Source: Aliiroseovarius crassostreae
GTDB lineage: Bacteria; Pseudomonadota; Alphaproteobacteria; Rhodobacterales; Rhodobacteraceae
DNA: 64,000 nucleotides
Reading direction: 5' to 3'
NCBI RefSeq assembly: GCF_001307765.1
Contig: NZ_LKBA01000024.1
Span: 62,001 to 126,000, forward strand
Positions 25,330-34,806 of the stretch are shown here, piece after piece (position 1 is the stretch's first letter; every line of letters begins with the position of its first letter). The position numbers and the translations under genes were made by a program. A model generated the notes under the pieces. That model worked only from the letters and a program-made list of their open reading frames with translations, was not told where the DNA came from and did not search any database.

Positions 25330-26685
25330 TTATTGCGCGCTGGCCTGTTTGGTCAGCCCGGCCTGTTCGATCGTGGCAAGACCACGGATCAGGTCGACCG
25401 CGTAGGAGAGTTGGAAATCCTCGGCGCGCAGCTTTGCGGTTTCCTCGGCGATTTCCCGTTCCTCTTCGATCTGGCGACGCTCATCCTCGGTCAGGCTGTC
25501 ATTGCCCAGGCTGCCGCGCAGATCGGCCTCGGTGCGCGGATTGCGGGTCTCTTCCTCTTCCGTCGCATCGGGTTTGCGGCGCGGCTGTTCCACGACGATA
25601 TCGGGGCTGACGCCCAGCGCCTGGATCGAGCGTCCCGACGGGGTGTAATACCGTGCGGTGGTCAGGCGCATTGCGCCATTGGACGGCAGCGGCATCACGG
25701 TCTGCACCGATCCTTTGCCAAAGCTCTTGGTGCCCACCACAATGCCGCGACGGTGATCTTGCAGCGCACCGGCCACAATCTCAGACGCAGACGCAGATCC
25801 GCCATTGATCAGCACCACCAGCGGTTTGCCATTGGTCAGGTCACCCGCCGCTGCATTCCAGCGCTCGCTTTCACCTGCGACACGGCCACGGGTCGAGACA
25901 ATCTCGCCGCTCTCAAGAAACGCATCAGAGACAGAGATCGCCTCATCGAGCAGGCCGCCGGGGTTGTTGCGCAGATCCAGCACGAAGCCTGACACTTTGT
26001 CGATACCACCCAGCGCCTCAACCTCGCGCTTCAGGCCGTCCGTCAGGTTCGGCGTGGTCTGGTCATTAAACGTGGTCACGCGCAGCACCACCGTGTCGCC
26101 CACGGTGCGGGCGGTGGCGGCGGTCAGCTTGATCGTGTCACGGATGATCGACACGTCAAACGGCTCTTCCACCCCTTCTCGCACCACGGTCACGATGATC
26201 TCGGACCCGATCGGGCCGCGCAGGAGTTCCACCGCATCATCAAGGGTCAGCCCCAACAGGCTCTCCCCATCCACATGGGTGATGAAATCACCGGCTTCCA
26301 TGCCCGCCTTGTCAGCCGGGGTGCCATCCATTGGCGTGACCACGCGCACAAAGCCTTCTTCCTGGGTCACTTCGATCCCAAGGCCGCCAAAGGACCCGCG
26401 GGTCTGCACCCGCATATCCGCCGCATCTTCGGCGGACAGGTAGCTTGAATGGGGATCCAGCGACGACAGCATCCCGTCAATCGCCGCCTCGATCAGCTCT
26501 TTCGAATCGACCTCTTCCACGTATTGCGCGCGGATGCGTTCAAACACGTCACCGAACAGGTCGAGCTGTTCGTAAACCGTGTTGCCGCGCCCGCTGTCCT
26601 GCGCCAAAAGCGGAGCGGCGACCTGTGTGGTCAGCAGCGCGCCCGCCAATGTGCCGCCCAGCGCGGCCATCACGAATTTCTTCAT
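25330..26685 (-). CDS. ctpA: C-terminal processing peptidase, S41 family
   Basis: A 451-residue periplasmic serine protease. Signal or membrane anchor at 1-28; N-terminal helical region (35-90); PDZ domain (about 95-175, GSFGGLGIEVTQ, MEAGDFITHVDG); S41 catalytic core (about 190-390). The catalytic dyad is Ser299 in NGGSASASEI and Lys324 in SFGKGSVQ, at the 25-residue spacing of Prc. The tail (400-451) is charged and helical. It is the last gene after gpmI and the envC-like gene, six bases from the latter. It trims or degrades envelope proteins such as murein hydrolases, with the EnvC-like neighbour a plausible partner. Confidence 0.95.
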   Translation of the reverse strand: MKKFVMAALGGTLAGALLTTQVAAPLLAQDSGRGNTVYEQLDLFGDVFERIRAQYVEEVDSKELIEAAIDGMLSSLDPHSSYLSAEDAADMRVQTRGSFGGLGIEVTQEEGFVRVVTPMDGTPADKAGMEAGDFITHVDGESLLGLTLDDAVELLRGPIGSEIIVTVVREGVEEPFDVSIIRDTIKLTAATARTVGDTVVLRVTTFNDQTTPNLTDGLKREVEALGGIDKVSGFVLDLRNNPGGLLDEAISVSDAFLESGEIVSTRGRVAGESERWNAAAGDLTNGKPLVVLINGGSASASEIVAGALQDHRRGIVVGTKSFGKGSVQTVMPLPSNGAMRLTTARYYTPSGRSIQALGVSPDIVVEQPRRKPDATEEEETRNPRTEADLRGSLGNDSLTEDERRQIEEEREIAEETAKLRAEDFQLSYAVDLIRGLATIEQAGLTKQASAQ

Positions 26686-26691
26686 CTGACT

Positions 26692-27876
26692 TCAATCCTT
26701 ACCTGCCGCGAACCACTCTGCCGGGTCCACTGGCCTTTGGTTATCTCTCAACTCTATATAAAGCGTTTCTGACGCTTCTGCGCCAGCACCTTGCGCAACT
26801 TCGATCAAAAACGCTTGATCTGTGCCGGTTTCTGCCGATGGATCTGGCGCATTGTCCGGGAAACCCTGCCCCGCCCCGCCCATCAGGCCAACCGGAGCCC
26901 CCTGCGCGATCACTTCACCCACCTCGCCATAAAGCTGGCCCAGCCCGGCCAGCACTAGCAGATATCCGTCCCCCGGCTCAAGAATGACCACATTGCCGTA
27001 GTCCAGAAGCGGGCCAAGGTAACGGATCGTGGCGGGCCAGGGCGTGGTCACCAGTGCAAGCGGCCGGGTGGCCACAACCCAGCCCGGACGCTCGACCCCG
27101 GCGGCGTCCGCCTCGTCAAACTGGCGCAGAACCCGCCCCAGAACCGGCAGTTTCAACCGCCCTTTCGACGAGGCGAAATCCTGCAGGGCGCCGCCGCTTT
27201 GATGGCTGGCCGGATCGGACAGGAGGCCGCTGGCGAAACTGGCCAATGTGTCGGAGCTGGCAATCAGGGTGCGCATCGCCTGTTCATCCTGCACGAAACG
27301 GCGGGGCAGTTCGGTGCGCGAGGCGATGGCCTGGCTCAGCTCGGCGCGGGCCGTCTGCGCCCCTTTCAACCCGTCCTGCAGGGTCTCAAGCGCCCCTTCC
27401 TGCAGCGCGCGGATGGTGGCAAGCTCTTCCAGCCCTTCGCGCAGGGTTTCGGCCTGCTGCTGCAACGCGGGTGCCACATCCGACAGGATCATGCCCGACC
27501 GGGCGGTGCCAATCGGCCCGTCAGGATGGATCAGCAGCGACGGTTCCGGTGCCTTTTCGATGGTCTGGAGCACCCCCAGAAGCTGCGCCAGCCGTTCGCT
27601 TTCGGCATCAAACGCGCCCTGGATGGTCGCCTCGCGCAGGCGTGCGCGCCGCAGCCCTTCGCGCAGGGCCGCCAGCCCCGCCTCATAGGCTTTCACCGTC
27701 TGGGTCAGCGCCGCCACCCGGTCGCGGGCGGATTTTGCCTCTTCCAGCGCAGCTCCTGCCATTTCGAGCGAGATCATGGCCGCGCGCGCATCCGCGGCCG
27801 GACCCGCCTGTGCCAGACCCTGTCCGGCAGGCAGGCAGGCAAGGCAGACAGCAAGAAGGCGCGCGATCAGCTTCAC
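26692..27876 (-). CDS. EnvC-like murein hydrolase activator with degenerate M23 domain
   Basis: A 394-residue secreted protein: signal peptide (MKLIARLLAVCLACLPAGQG), a long coiled coil (about 25-240, rich in Ala, Glu, Leu and Arg) and a C-terminal LytM-like domain (about 260-390). The zinc-binding His residues of active M23 peptidases are absent; the strand that normally ends in HxH reads GYLLVLAGLGQLYG. That is the mark of EnvC-type activators, which switch on amidases at the division site rather than cutting murein. It starts four bases after gpmI and ends six before ctpA, so it is part of the same operon. Confidence 0.87.
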   Translation of the reverse strand: MKLIARLLAVCLACLPAGQGLAQAGPAADARAAMISLEMAGAALEEAKSARDRVAALTQTVKAYEAGLAALREGLRRARLREATIQGAFDAESERLAQLLGVLQTIEKAPEPSLLIHPDGPIGTARSGMILSDVAPALQQQAETLREGLEELATIRALQEGALETLQDGLKGAQTARAELSQAIASRTELPRRFVQDEQAMRTLIASSDTLASFASGLLSDPASHQSGGALQDFASSKGRLKLPVLGRVLRQFDEADAAGVERPGWVVATRPLALVTTPWPATIRYLGPLLDYGNVVILEPGDGYLLVLAGLGQLYGEVGEVIAQGAPVGLMGGAGQGFPDNAPDPSAETGTDQAFLIEVAQGAGAEASETLYIELRDNQRPVDPAEWFAAGKD

Positions 27877-27880
27877 GGGG

Positions 27881-29404
27881 TCATGCGCTCCCCAACAGGC
27901 TGGTGCCGGTCATTTCCGCAGGTTGCGGCAAGCCCATCAGCTCCAGCAGCGTCGGGGCAAGATCCGCAAGGCGGCCATGGCCCAGCGTGGCCCCTTGCGG
28001 ACCGCCGAACAGGATCACCGGCACCGGGTTTGTGGTATGTGCGGTATGCGGCCCGCCCGTGTCCTCATCCCACATGGTTTCGCAATTGCCGTGATCAGCG
28101 GTGACAATCATCGCGCCGCCCGTTTTTTCCAGCGCCGCCATGACCCGGCCAAGCCCGTCATCCACGGCCTCACAGGCGGCGATGGCGGCGTTCAGATCCC
28201 CGGTATGGCCAACCATGTCGGGGTTGGCGTAGTTGGTGACGATCAGGTCATAGCCCGCTTCGATGGCCTCCACGAAATGTTCGGTCACGTCGGGGGCGGA
28301 CATTTCCGGTTGCAGATCATAGGTGGCCACTTTGGGGCTGGCGGCCATATAGCGCACCTCGCCCTCTACCGGATCCTCTTTGCCGCCATTCAGGAAGAAG
28401 GTGACATGGGGGTATTTTTCGGTCTCAGCCGTGTGGAACTGGGTCTTGCCCTGTTTGGCCACCCATTCGGCCAGCGTGTTCACGATGTCACGTTTCGGGA
28501 AGCAGGTGGTCATATAGGCGTTATGGGCGTCGGAATACTCCACCATGCCAAGCAGCGCGGAAAGCTTCGGGCGCGGGCCGGGGTCAAATTCGGCAAAGCC
28601 CGGTTCGCCAATGGCGCGCAGGATTTCACGGGCGCGGTCGGCGCGGAAGTTGATGAAGAACAGCCCATCGCCCTCCTTGATCCCGTCAAAATCCTCCAAC
28701 ACAACCGGACGAATGAACTCATCCGTGGTGTCATTGTTATAGGCCGATCCAATGGCGCCATCGGCGCTGCTGAACCGTGTGCCCTGCCCCAGCACCATGG
28801 CTTTATAGGCAAGCGAGACCCGTTCCCAGCGATTGTCGCGATCCATGGCAAAGTAACGCCCGGACAGGGTGACGATCTGTGCGCCCTCGGGCAGGGCTGT
28901 CTGGAACGCGGCAATCTGCGCACGCGCGCTTTGGGGTGCCACGTCGCGCCCATCGGTGATCGCATGGATTGCCACCGGTAATCCCTGATCGGTCAGCGCC
29001 TTTGCGGCGGCAACAAGGTGGTCTTGGTGCGCATGCACCCCTCCGGGGCTGGTCAGCCCGGCGATATGGGCCGTGCCCCCGGCGGCTTTGACCTTGGCGG
29101 CAAATTCGGCCAGAGCCTCATTCGCGAAAAAGCTGCCATCCTCGATGGCAAGGTCGATCTGCCCCAGATCCATCGCCACCACGCGGCCTGCGCCAATATT
29201 GGTGTGGCCGACTTCGGAATTGCCCATCTGTCCGGTGGGCAGGCCCACATCGGGACCATGGGTGATCAGGGCGTTATGCGGGCAGGTGGCCATCAGCCGG
29301 TCGAAGTTTGGCGTGGCTGCCAGCGCGGGCGCATTATGGGCAGTGTCTTCACGCAGCCCCCATCCGTCGAGAATACACAGGACTACGGGTTTCGGGGCGC
29401 TCAT
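27881..29404 (-). CDS. gpmI: 2,3-bisphosphoglycerate-independent phosphoglycerate mutase
   Basis: A 507-residue two-domain, manganese-dependent enzyme of the alkaline phosphatase superfamily, interconverting 3- and 2-phosphoglycerate. Asp13 in LDGWG and the phosphorylated Ser63 in GQMGNSEVGHTNIGAGR are seen, as are RGWDVAP-equivalent ITDGRDVAPQS and the C-terminal metal site VTADHGNCE. The length is standard. The order rsfS, rlmH, (HEAT), gpmI, envC-like, ctpA follows a cluster found in many alphaproteobacteria. Confidence 0.97.
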   Translation of the reverse strand: MSAPKPVVLCILDGWGLREDTAHNAPALAATPNFDRLMATCPHNALITHGPDVGLPTGQMGNSEVGHTNIGAGRVVAMDLGQIDLAIEDGSFFANEALAEFAAKVKAAGGTAHIAGLTSPGGVHAHQDHLVAAAKALTDQGLPVAIHAITDGRDVAPQSARAQIAAFQTALPEGAQIVTLSGRYFAMDRDNRWERVSLAYKAMVLGQGTRFSSADGAIGSAYNNDTTDEFIRPVVLEDFDGIKEGDGLFFINFRADRAREILRAIGEPGFAEFDPGPRPKLSALLGMVEYSDAHNAYMTTCFPKRDIVNTLAEWVAKQGKTQFHTAETEKYPHVTFFLNGGKEDPVEGEVRYMAASPKVATYDLQPEMSAPDVTEHFVEAIEAGYDLIVTNYANPDMVGHTGDLNAAIAACEAVDDGLGRVMAALEKTGGAMIVTADHGNCETMWDEDTGGPHTAHTTNPVPVILFGGPQGATLGHGRLADLAPTLLELMGLPQPAEMTGTSLLGSA

Positions 29405-29481
29405 CGGGATCTTCCTTGTTTAGGGTTGACTGCTCGGGGATGTTCTAGGCCGCATTCTGGCATAAGGCAACGCAGACAAGA

Positions 29482-30744
29482 TCAAACATCGCGCCTGAAC
29501 AGGCGAACAAGGATCCCGCGCTCGCCCAGCCATTGCCTCCACTTCGCCCGATCATGGGGAACCCCAAACCGCTTGCACACGGCGGCGGCATTCCCATTGG
29601 TCCTCGCCCAAAACCAGAAATTTCCGGGGTTGCGGGGTTTTTCCACCAAAGCCAATGCAAGCTGACGACGCCCGGACCCGAGCGTGCAGGGATCCGTTGG
29701 GATGTTGGGGCGCCTGTCCCCAAGGATCAGCGACAGGATCAGGTCATACCGAAACATCAGGGTCGGATCCGTTAGCAGGGGGATGCAAAGCGGGGCCATG
29801 TCATCAATACAATCATCAGGCAGGCTCAGCACCAGCGACATCAGGGTTTCCGTCGCACCAAGGGGCCAGGGCCAGTCGACCGCCTTCATGTCAGCCTGAA
29901 GCGTGTCACGCTCGGCCATCATCTGCTTGGTGAGCGCACCAAATTCCAGTGGAAGTCTGGGCTGTTTGGCAAGCACCTGCTCCGCCTGAAACACGACGAT
30001 CACGTAACGCTCAAGCGGTGCCGCATCGGCAGCCCGGTCAAGTTGGAGGGCAGGGTGGGATCTGCAGTTGAGACGGGCGAGGATCTGCAACAGGACCGCA
30101 GGCGCAATTTCCGATCTGCCCTGATCCAACGCATCCACGACCCAGCCAATCCACCGATCCGCAAAGGCCCCCTGCTCTGTGCCCTCGGGGCGGATACCAA
30201 AATAGGCTTCGGGCCGGTCATCCGGCGCTGCGTCGCGTTGATCACAACGGGCAAGGCGGGTCAGCACCTCGGCCGCCGCCATCTGGACCGCAGGGTTGGA
30301 GGAGGTCAGCAGGTGATAGGCCTTGTCCGCCACCTCAAAGACAGCAAGAGTTGTCTGGCGGACGACGGCCTTTTCCTCTCGAAGCTGCTGGTCCGGATCC
30401 TCGACAAAAGACGCTCTCATCGCCTCATCCGCCCATTTGTAATGGCGGTGCACGTCGTAATATCCGTGTCCCTCTGACATATCGCCAAGCAAATTGAGCA
30501 AGGTAGCCTGGACATCGGGGGAAACATGATCGAGCGCCTCGATCAAATAGGGCACGGCAGGGGCGCTGGCAGGATAGACCGTTCCCTGATGCCAGATATT
30601 TCCATACAGCGCATCCAGGGCTGCATTTGCGCGATCCGCGTCCTCCGAGACCAGATCCCGGATCAGCCCCGGCACGTCCTCCGCTGATCCATAGGCATGT
30701 TCAAAAGTTGCCCATGGAACATCATCCAGACCTGCAAACACCAC
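29482..30744 (-). CDS. HEAT-repeat protein of unknown function
   Basis: A 420-residue soluble alpha-helical protein built from HEAT-like repeats, e.g. SAPAVPYLIEALDHVSPDVQ, NPAVQMAAAEVLTRLARC and CIPLLTDPTLMFRYDLILSL. The NIWHQGTVYPASAPAVPYLI segment recalls HEAT proteins of streptomycetes and myxobacteria whose function is not known. GTG 30744 follows AAGGGGG. The gene sits 26 bases downstream of rlmH and 77 upstream of gpmI, inside a cluster that is usually uninterrupted, so it looks like an insertion. No catalytic motif is visible; a scaffold, PBS-lyase-like or immunity-type role are all possible. Confidence 0.7.
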   Translation of the reverse strand: MVFAGLDDVPWATFEHAYGSAEDVPGLIRDLVSEDADRANAALDALYGNIWHQGTVYPASAPAVPYLIEALDHVSPDVQATLLNLLGDMSEGHGYYDVHRHYKWADEAMRASFVEDPDQQLREEKAVVRQTTLAVFEVADKAYHLLTSSNPAVQMAAAEVLTRLARCDQRDAAPDDRPEAYFGIRPEGTEQGAFADRWIGWVVDALDQGRSEIAPAVLLQILARLNCRSHPALQLDRAADAAPLERYVIVVFQAEQVLAKQPRLPLEFGALTKQMMAERDTLQADMKAVDWPWPLGATETLMSLVLSLPDDCIDDMAPLCIPLLTDPTLMFRYDLILSLILGDRRPNIPTDPCTLGSGRRQLALALVEKPRNPGNFWFWARTNGNAAAVCKRFGVPHDRAKWRQWLGERGILVRLFRRDV

Positions 30745-30770
30745 GCACGCCCCCTTACCTGCACTCCATA

Positions 30771-31241
30771 TTACACCCGATGATACGGGCTGCCTGCCAG
30801 AATGGAAGCCGCGCGGTAAAGTTGTTCGGTGAGCATGACGCGGGCAAGCATATGGGGCCAGACCATTTTGCCAAAGGACAGCGAGGCATCGGCCTGCGCC
30901 CGCAAGGACGGGTCGATCCCGTCGGCCCCGCCGATCACAAACGCCACGTCCTGCCGCCCGTCATCCCGCCAGCGCGCGATCATCTTGGCGAAATCCGGAG
31001 AGGACATCAGCTTGCCGCGCTCATCCAGGGTGCAGATCAGCGCCCCTTTGGGGATGGATTTTTCCAAAAGGGCGGCTTCGGGCTTCATGCCGCCGCCTTT
31101 CTTGTCCTCAACCTCAACGATTTTGGCCGGGCCAAGCCCAAGGGGCCGCCCGGTGCGGTCAAACCGTGTGAGGTAGTCGTCGATCAGATCGCGCTCGGGG
31201 CCGCCACGCAGCCGCCCCACAGCACAGATTTGCACACGCAT
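30771..31241 (-). CDS. rlmH: 23S rRNA (pseudouridine1915-N3)-methyltransferase
   Basis: A 156-residue SPOUT methyltransferase acting on helix 69 of 23S rRNA in the assembled 70S ribosome. The knot motifs are DERGKLMSSPDFA, VAFVIGGADGIDPSLR and LMTEQ-like VMLTEQLYRAASILAGSPYH with the conserved C-terminal YHR. ATG 31241 begins the conserved MRVQICAVGRL; longer in-frame sequence upstream overlaps rsfS and is not conserved. It follows rsfS by 17 bases. Confidence 0.95.
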   Translation of the reverse strand: MRVQICAVGRLRGGPERDLIDDYLTRFDRTGRPLGLGPAKIVEVEDKKGGGMKPEAALLEKSIPKGALICTLDERGKLMSSPDFAKMIARWRDDGRQDVAFVIGGADGIDPSLRAQADASLSFGKMVWPHMLARVMLTEQLYRAASILAGSPYHRV

Positions 31242-31258
31242 CTGGGCCTCGTCCGGGC

Positions 31259-31657
31259 TCAGCCCTCTTGGTTGGTGACATCCACCGGACCGGGAGGGGT
31301 CGGGGCAACACCCGGTTCCATCCACATCTTCTCGACCTGATAGAATTCCCGCACTTCGGGGCGGAACACGTGAACGATCACGTCCCCCGCGTCGATCAGC
31401 ACCCAATCCCCCTGCGCCTTGCCTTCAACCTTGGAATAGATGCCAAACTCCGACTTGATCTTGTCGGTCAGCTTTTCCGAGATTGCCGCAACCTGACGCG
31501 ACGAGCGGCCAGAGCAGACGACCATGTGATCGGCCATTTCCGATTTGCCCTGCAAATCGATCACCACCACATCTTCGGCTTTGTCTTCTTCTAGGGATTT
31601 GAGGATGTGCGCCAACAGGGCACCGTCCTTGGCGGATTTCAGGACCTGAACCGTCAT
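31259..31657 (-). CDS. rsfS: Ribosome silencing factor
   Basis: A 132-residue RsfS/Iojap protein that binds L14 and blocks subunit joining during starvation. ADHMVVCSGRSSRQVAAISE, GDWVLIDAGDVIVHVF and RPEVREFYQVEKMW are the family blocks. The C-terminal 18 residues (GVAPTPPGPVDVTNQEG) are a disordered tail. AGGAGGACCGCAA precedes the ATG. It heads the rsfS-rlmH-HEAT-gpmI-envC-ctpA series. Confidence 0.95.
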   Translation of the reverse strand: MTVQVLKSAKDGALLAHILKSLEEDKAEDVVVIDLQGKSEMADHMVVCSGRSSRQVAAISEKLTDKIKSEFGIYSKVEGKAQGDWVLIDAGDVIVHVFRPEVREFYQVEKMWMEPGVAPTPPGPVDVTNQEG

Positions 31658-31763
31658 TTGCGGTCCTCCTGCGGTCGAAACTGCTGCGACCTGATTTTCA
31701 AGAGACAGGACATAGTCCTCCGATCAAAGCACACCGATCCGCCCCGGCGCTGGGCATAAACGA

Positions 31764-31787
31764 ATCGTAACACCAGATGGTTACGAT
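31764..31787. promoter_or_regulatory. Perfect 8-bp inverted repeat in the rsfS / 31933 divergent region
   Basis: ATCGTAAC, eight bases, GTTACGAT. It lies between divergently transcribed genes, where it could be an operator or a small hairpin. No T tail follows, which argues against a terminator. Confidence 0.4.
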
Positions 31788-31932
31788 CTCAATGACGGGC
31801 GGTGATACATCAAAACGGATGGATGCAAAAGGGCCACGTATGCCTTTGCCACATTCCTGCCCAGATTCGCCCCTATCCTAAGGGACCGGCACGTGGGCAT
31901 GCGCGATACCATCGCGATACGGGGAGGACTGC

Positions 31933-33039
31933 ATGGAGCGACGGACAGCGATGTCGCAATCAGCTGACAACACAGTGGGCATCAACACGGGTGCCGGCAC
32001 TATGAAGGCGGACAGCAAGGGTGCCGGGCAGGATGCAACTGGCACACCGGAGACCGACACGCGCAGGGCACCCTCCCCCACAGAGACAGCCCCTGCTGAA
32101 ACATCCCCCCCAGACACTGGACTGCAGACAGGTGAAAAACCGCACAGCCCCGGATCAGAGCTCGACCCGGATCTGGCCGCAATCCGCGCCATGATACGCG
32201 AGGCCTCTGCCGATGGTGAAATTGCGACACCGGGGCAGAAGGACAGGGCTCAGCCTGCCACAGCCCCGTCTGCTCCTGCCCCCTCCTCAGCTCTTTCCCC
32301 TTCCCCCGCCGCGCACATGGCCAACCGCCGGGAGGACAGCCTCAACACCTCCATCAAAACCATGATCGCAACCGCCGAGGCCGACGCCGACCGCACGCAG
32401 TTTGCAGAGCCCGCCCCTGCCCCTCCTGCCCGCAAAAAGGCCCCCAGGACAAAACGCCAAGGGCCGGGCATCGGGCGCAGGATCTTTGCGGAATGCCGTA
32501 AAACACTGGTACTGCTGGCGCGTTTCCTCTGGCAGGTGCTGCGCCACCCACGCACGCCACGGGTTCTGGCCATCGCGCTGATCGCCGCGGTGACAGTGGC
32601 CCAACCCCTGTTCATCCTGGCGCTGCTGCTGGTGGCGGGCATGGTTGCGGCCATCACCTATTTCTCGGTCGGGCCAGAGGCGGTGGACGCCTTTATCATC
32701 CGGCGGTTTCAGCACCTGAAAGCGCGCGACCCGGCAAAGGCCGAGCAGCTATATTCACGCGCCCTGCGGGGGATTGACCTGCTGAACAAAGGGATAGACC
32801 GCCTGCCGGAACGGTGGACGCAGGGGCTTTACCTGCCCGATCTGACCCCCGAACAGACCCCGCTGGAAAAGATGCGAGAAGACCCGTTTGCGCGACTGGA
32901 AGCCGCGGCAGACGCCGGGCCGAGCCGGGCCGCAGACCTGTTGCCCCCGCTGGAGCCGCCACGCCGGCGTCGCGCGCGCGTCATGGATCCCCTCACCTCT
33001 TCCAAGCCCCGTCGCCCACCCCGTCGGCTGCGTCCGTAA
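31933..33039 (+). CDS. Membrane protein with long disordered N-terminus
   Basis: A 368-residue protein. Residues 1-160 are low-complexity and rich in Ala, Thr, Pro and Asp. Residues 195-250 hold a pair of hydrophobic segments (VLAIALIAAVTVAQPLFILAL, VAGMVAAITYFSVGP region). The C-terminal 110 residues are basic and proline-rich, ending KPRRPPRRLRP. No family recognised; such proteins occur in Rhodobacterales with no known role. GGGAGGA precedes the ATG. Its last 47 bases overlap the 3' end of the convergent mscS gene. Confidence 0.65.
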   Translation: MERRTAMSQSADNTVGINTGAGTMKADSKGAGQDATGTPETDTRRAPSPTETAPAETSPPDTGLQTGEKPHSPGSELDPDLAAIRAMIREASADGEIATPGQKDRAQPATAPSAPAPSSALSPSPAAHMANRREDSLNTSIKTMIATAEADADRTQFAEPAPAPPARKKAPRTKRQGPGIGRRIFAECRKTLVLLARFLWQVLRHPRTPRVLAIALIAAVTVAQPLFILALLLVAGMVAAITYFSVGPEAVDAFIIRRFQHLKARDPAKAEQLYSRALRGIDLLNKGIDRLPERWTQGLYLPDLTPEQTPLEKMREDPFARLEAAADAGPSRAADLLPPLEPPRRRRARVMDPLTSSKPRRPPRRLRP

Positions 33040-34498
33040 CCGCGCCACCGGGCGCATCGTCAAGCAGGCGCACCTCGCGTTGCGGGAAGGGGATGTCGAT
33101 GTCGTTTTCCTGAAACGCATCCCAGAGCGCCAGATAGACATTGCCGCGAATATTGGTCAGCCCGCCGGTCGGGTCATCAATCCAGAAGCGCAGGATGTAA
33201 TCCACCGAACTGTCACCAAACCCGACGATGTGGCAGACCGGGGGGCGGAAGCTCAGCACCCGGTCGACACCACTGGCCGCCGCAATCGCGATCTTGCGCA
33301 CCTTGTGCGGGTCATTGGCATAGGCGGTGCCAAAAAAGATATCGAGCCGCACAAAGGCGTTGGTATGCGACCAGTTCACCACCTGCCCGGTGATCAGGTC
33401 TTCGTTTGGAATGAGATATTCGCGCCCGTCACGCGTCACCACCGAGACATAGCGCGCGCCCAATTGCTGGATCCAGCCAAAGGTCTCGCCCAGCGAAATC
33501 ACGTCCCCCGGCTTGATGGATTTGTCCAGAAGGATGATCACCCCGGAGACAAGGTTCGACACCACTTTCTGCAGACCAAAGCCAAGCCCGACACCGATGG
33601 CACCGGACAGGACCGCAAGGCCGGTCAGGTCCACCCCCACCGCCTTCAACCCGATGAAGAAAGCCGCGCCGTAAAGCACCATCTGCAGGAACTTCACCAT
33701 CAGCACCTGCATCGAGGGTGAAATATCCTCGTTCTTCTGGATTTGTTCAGACGAGGTGCGGCTAAACATGCGGGCCACGGCAAACAGCGTCCCGGTGATC
33801 ACCACCGCCCGGATCACATCCAGAAGGGAAAGGCGCATGTCACCCACCGACAGCGCAAGATTGTTCAGAACCGCGGACACTTCGTCAATTGCGCCGACAT
33901 AAAACAGCGTGACATAGATCCACAGCCCCCATTTGATCACCCGGCGCAGCGCGCGGTTTCCCACCACGAAAGAGGCAATCCCCACCGCGACCCAGGCCAG
34001 TGCAATGGTGCAGACCAGCCCGATCAGATAGGATCGCGACGGCCAGGTCATCTCTCGCATCACCACCACGGTCACCCATGAGAGCAGCACGAATATGATC
34101 ATCCGCGCCCGTCTGCGCAGTTGCAGGGCAAAGCGCAGGCGCCGCTTGGACCAGCCTTCGCGCTCTCGCAGCCAGTTTTCCAGCTTGGGATCAAGGAAAC
34201 GCCCCAGCACCCAGGACAGTGCCGCAAGGGCCACGATGATCGCGACCTGATACAGCCGCCATGTCTGGGTGAGGCTGAACAGGAAATCCCCGCCGTCCCG
34301 CGCAAGGTCAACCACCTGATCACGCAGGCTTGCCACGGTTTCACTGTCCGTCAGATCAGGTTGCTGGTTTACTGGCCCGTCTGTCGGCCCGTCCGCAGGC
34401 CCACCTGCGGGCGCCTCCACGGGGGGCTCGGCAGGCGGTTCTGCGCCAGCCTCGTTTTTTTGGGGGCTTTGAGGGGGTTTAACTTCGTCCTGCTCCAT
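32993..34498 (-). CDS. MscS-type mechanosensitive ion channel
   Basis: A 501-residue inner-membrane channel. After a disordered Pro/Ala/Glu N-terminus (1-45) come several membrane helices, then the MscS core. The pore helix is VLSGAIGVGLGFGLQKVVSN, followed by the beta domain IKPGDVISLGETFGWIQQLG and NEDLITGQVVNW. It relieves turgor after osmotic downshock. The C-terminal residues 400-501 make the alpha/beta cytoplasmic vestibule. It overlaps the convergent gene at 31933 by 47 bases and has no terminator before it. Confidence 0.92.
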   Translation of the reverse strand: MEQDEVKPPQSPQKNEAGAEPPAEPPVEAPAGGPADGPTDGPVNQQPDLTDSETVASLRDQVVDLARDGGDFLFSLTQTWRLYQVAIIVALAALSWVLGRFLDPKLENWLREREGWSKRRLRFALQLRRRARMIIFVLLSWVTVVVMREMTWPSRSYLIGLVCTIALAWVAVGIASFVVGNRALRRVIKWGLWIYVTLFYVGAIDEVSAVLNNLALSVGDMRLSLLDVIRAVVITGTLFAVARMFSRTSSEQIQKNEDISPSMQVLMVKFLQMVLYGAAFFIGLKAVGVDLTGLAVLSGAIGVGLGFGLQKVVSNLVSGVIILLDKSIKPGDVISLGETFGWIQQLGARYVSVVTRDGREYLIPNEDLITGQVVNWSHTNAFVRLDIFFGTAYANDPHKVRKIAIAAASGVDRVLSFRPPVCHIVGFGDSSVDYILRFWIDDPTGGLTNIRGNVYLALWDAFQENDIDIPFPQREVRLLDDAPGGAVTDAADGVGDGAWKR

Positions 34499-34806
34499 AA
34501 CCCCACTGTGTCACGGGAGTTTTCTTGCGTCCAGACCGCGTGTTCACGCAATAAATGCCCGGCACACCGGTTTCGCATGTGCACAGGCTTGCTCTGAACG
34601 CCACAAAAGAGTATCTGGGCGGCATGACTCGGATTTTTGACATGGATGACCACGCCTTTTTGCCGTGGCGCTTTCACGGCGCCATGAAGGCCGTGCTCGC
34701 CCGACTATAAGCGTCCGCCGCCTGCGAAAGGTGGCTCTCATCGCTCGGTATTCGGGCCGATGATCCCTGTCACACATCACATTTTGACCATCCACGGAGA
34801 GCGAAC

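Noticed and set aside
26756-26782. AAAGCGTTTCTGACGCTT inside the envC-like gene as a repeat A copy
   Set aside because: It lies in conserved coding sequence and lacks the rest of the element; the match is short and accidental.
34499-34806. Leucine attenuator before leuC
   Set aside because: No short reading frame with a run of leucine codons and no terminator hairpin was found.
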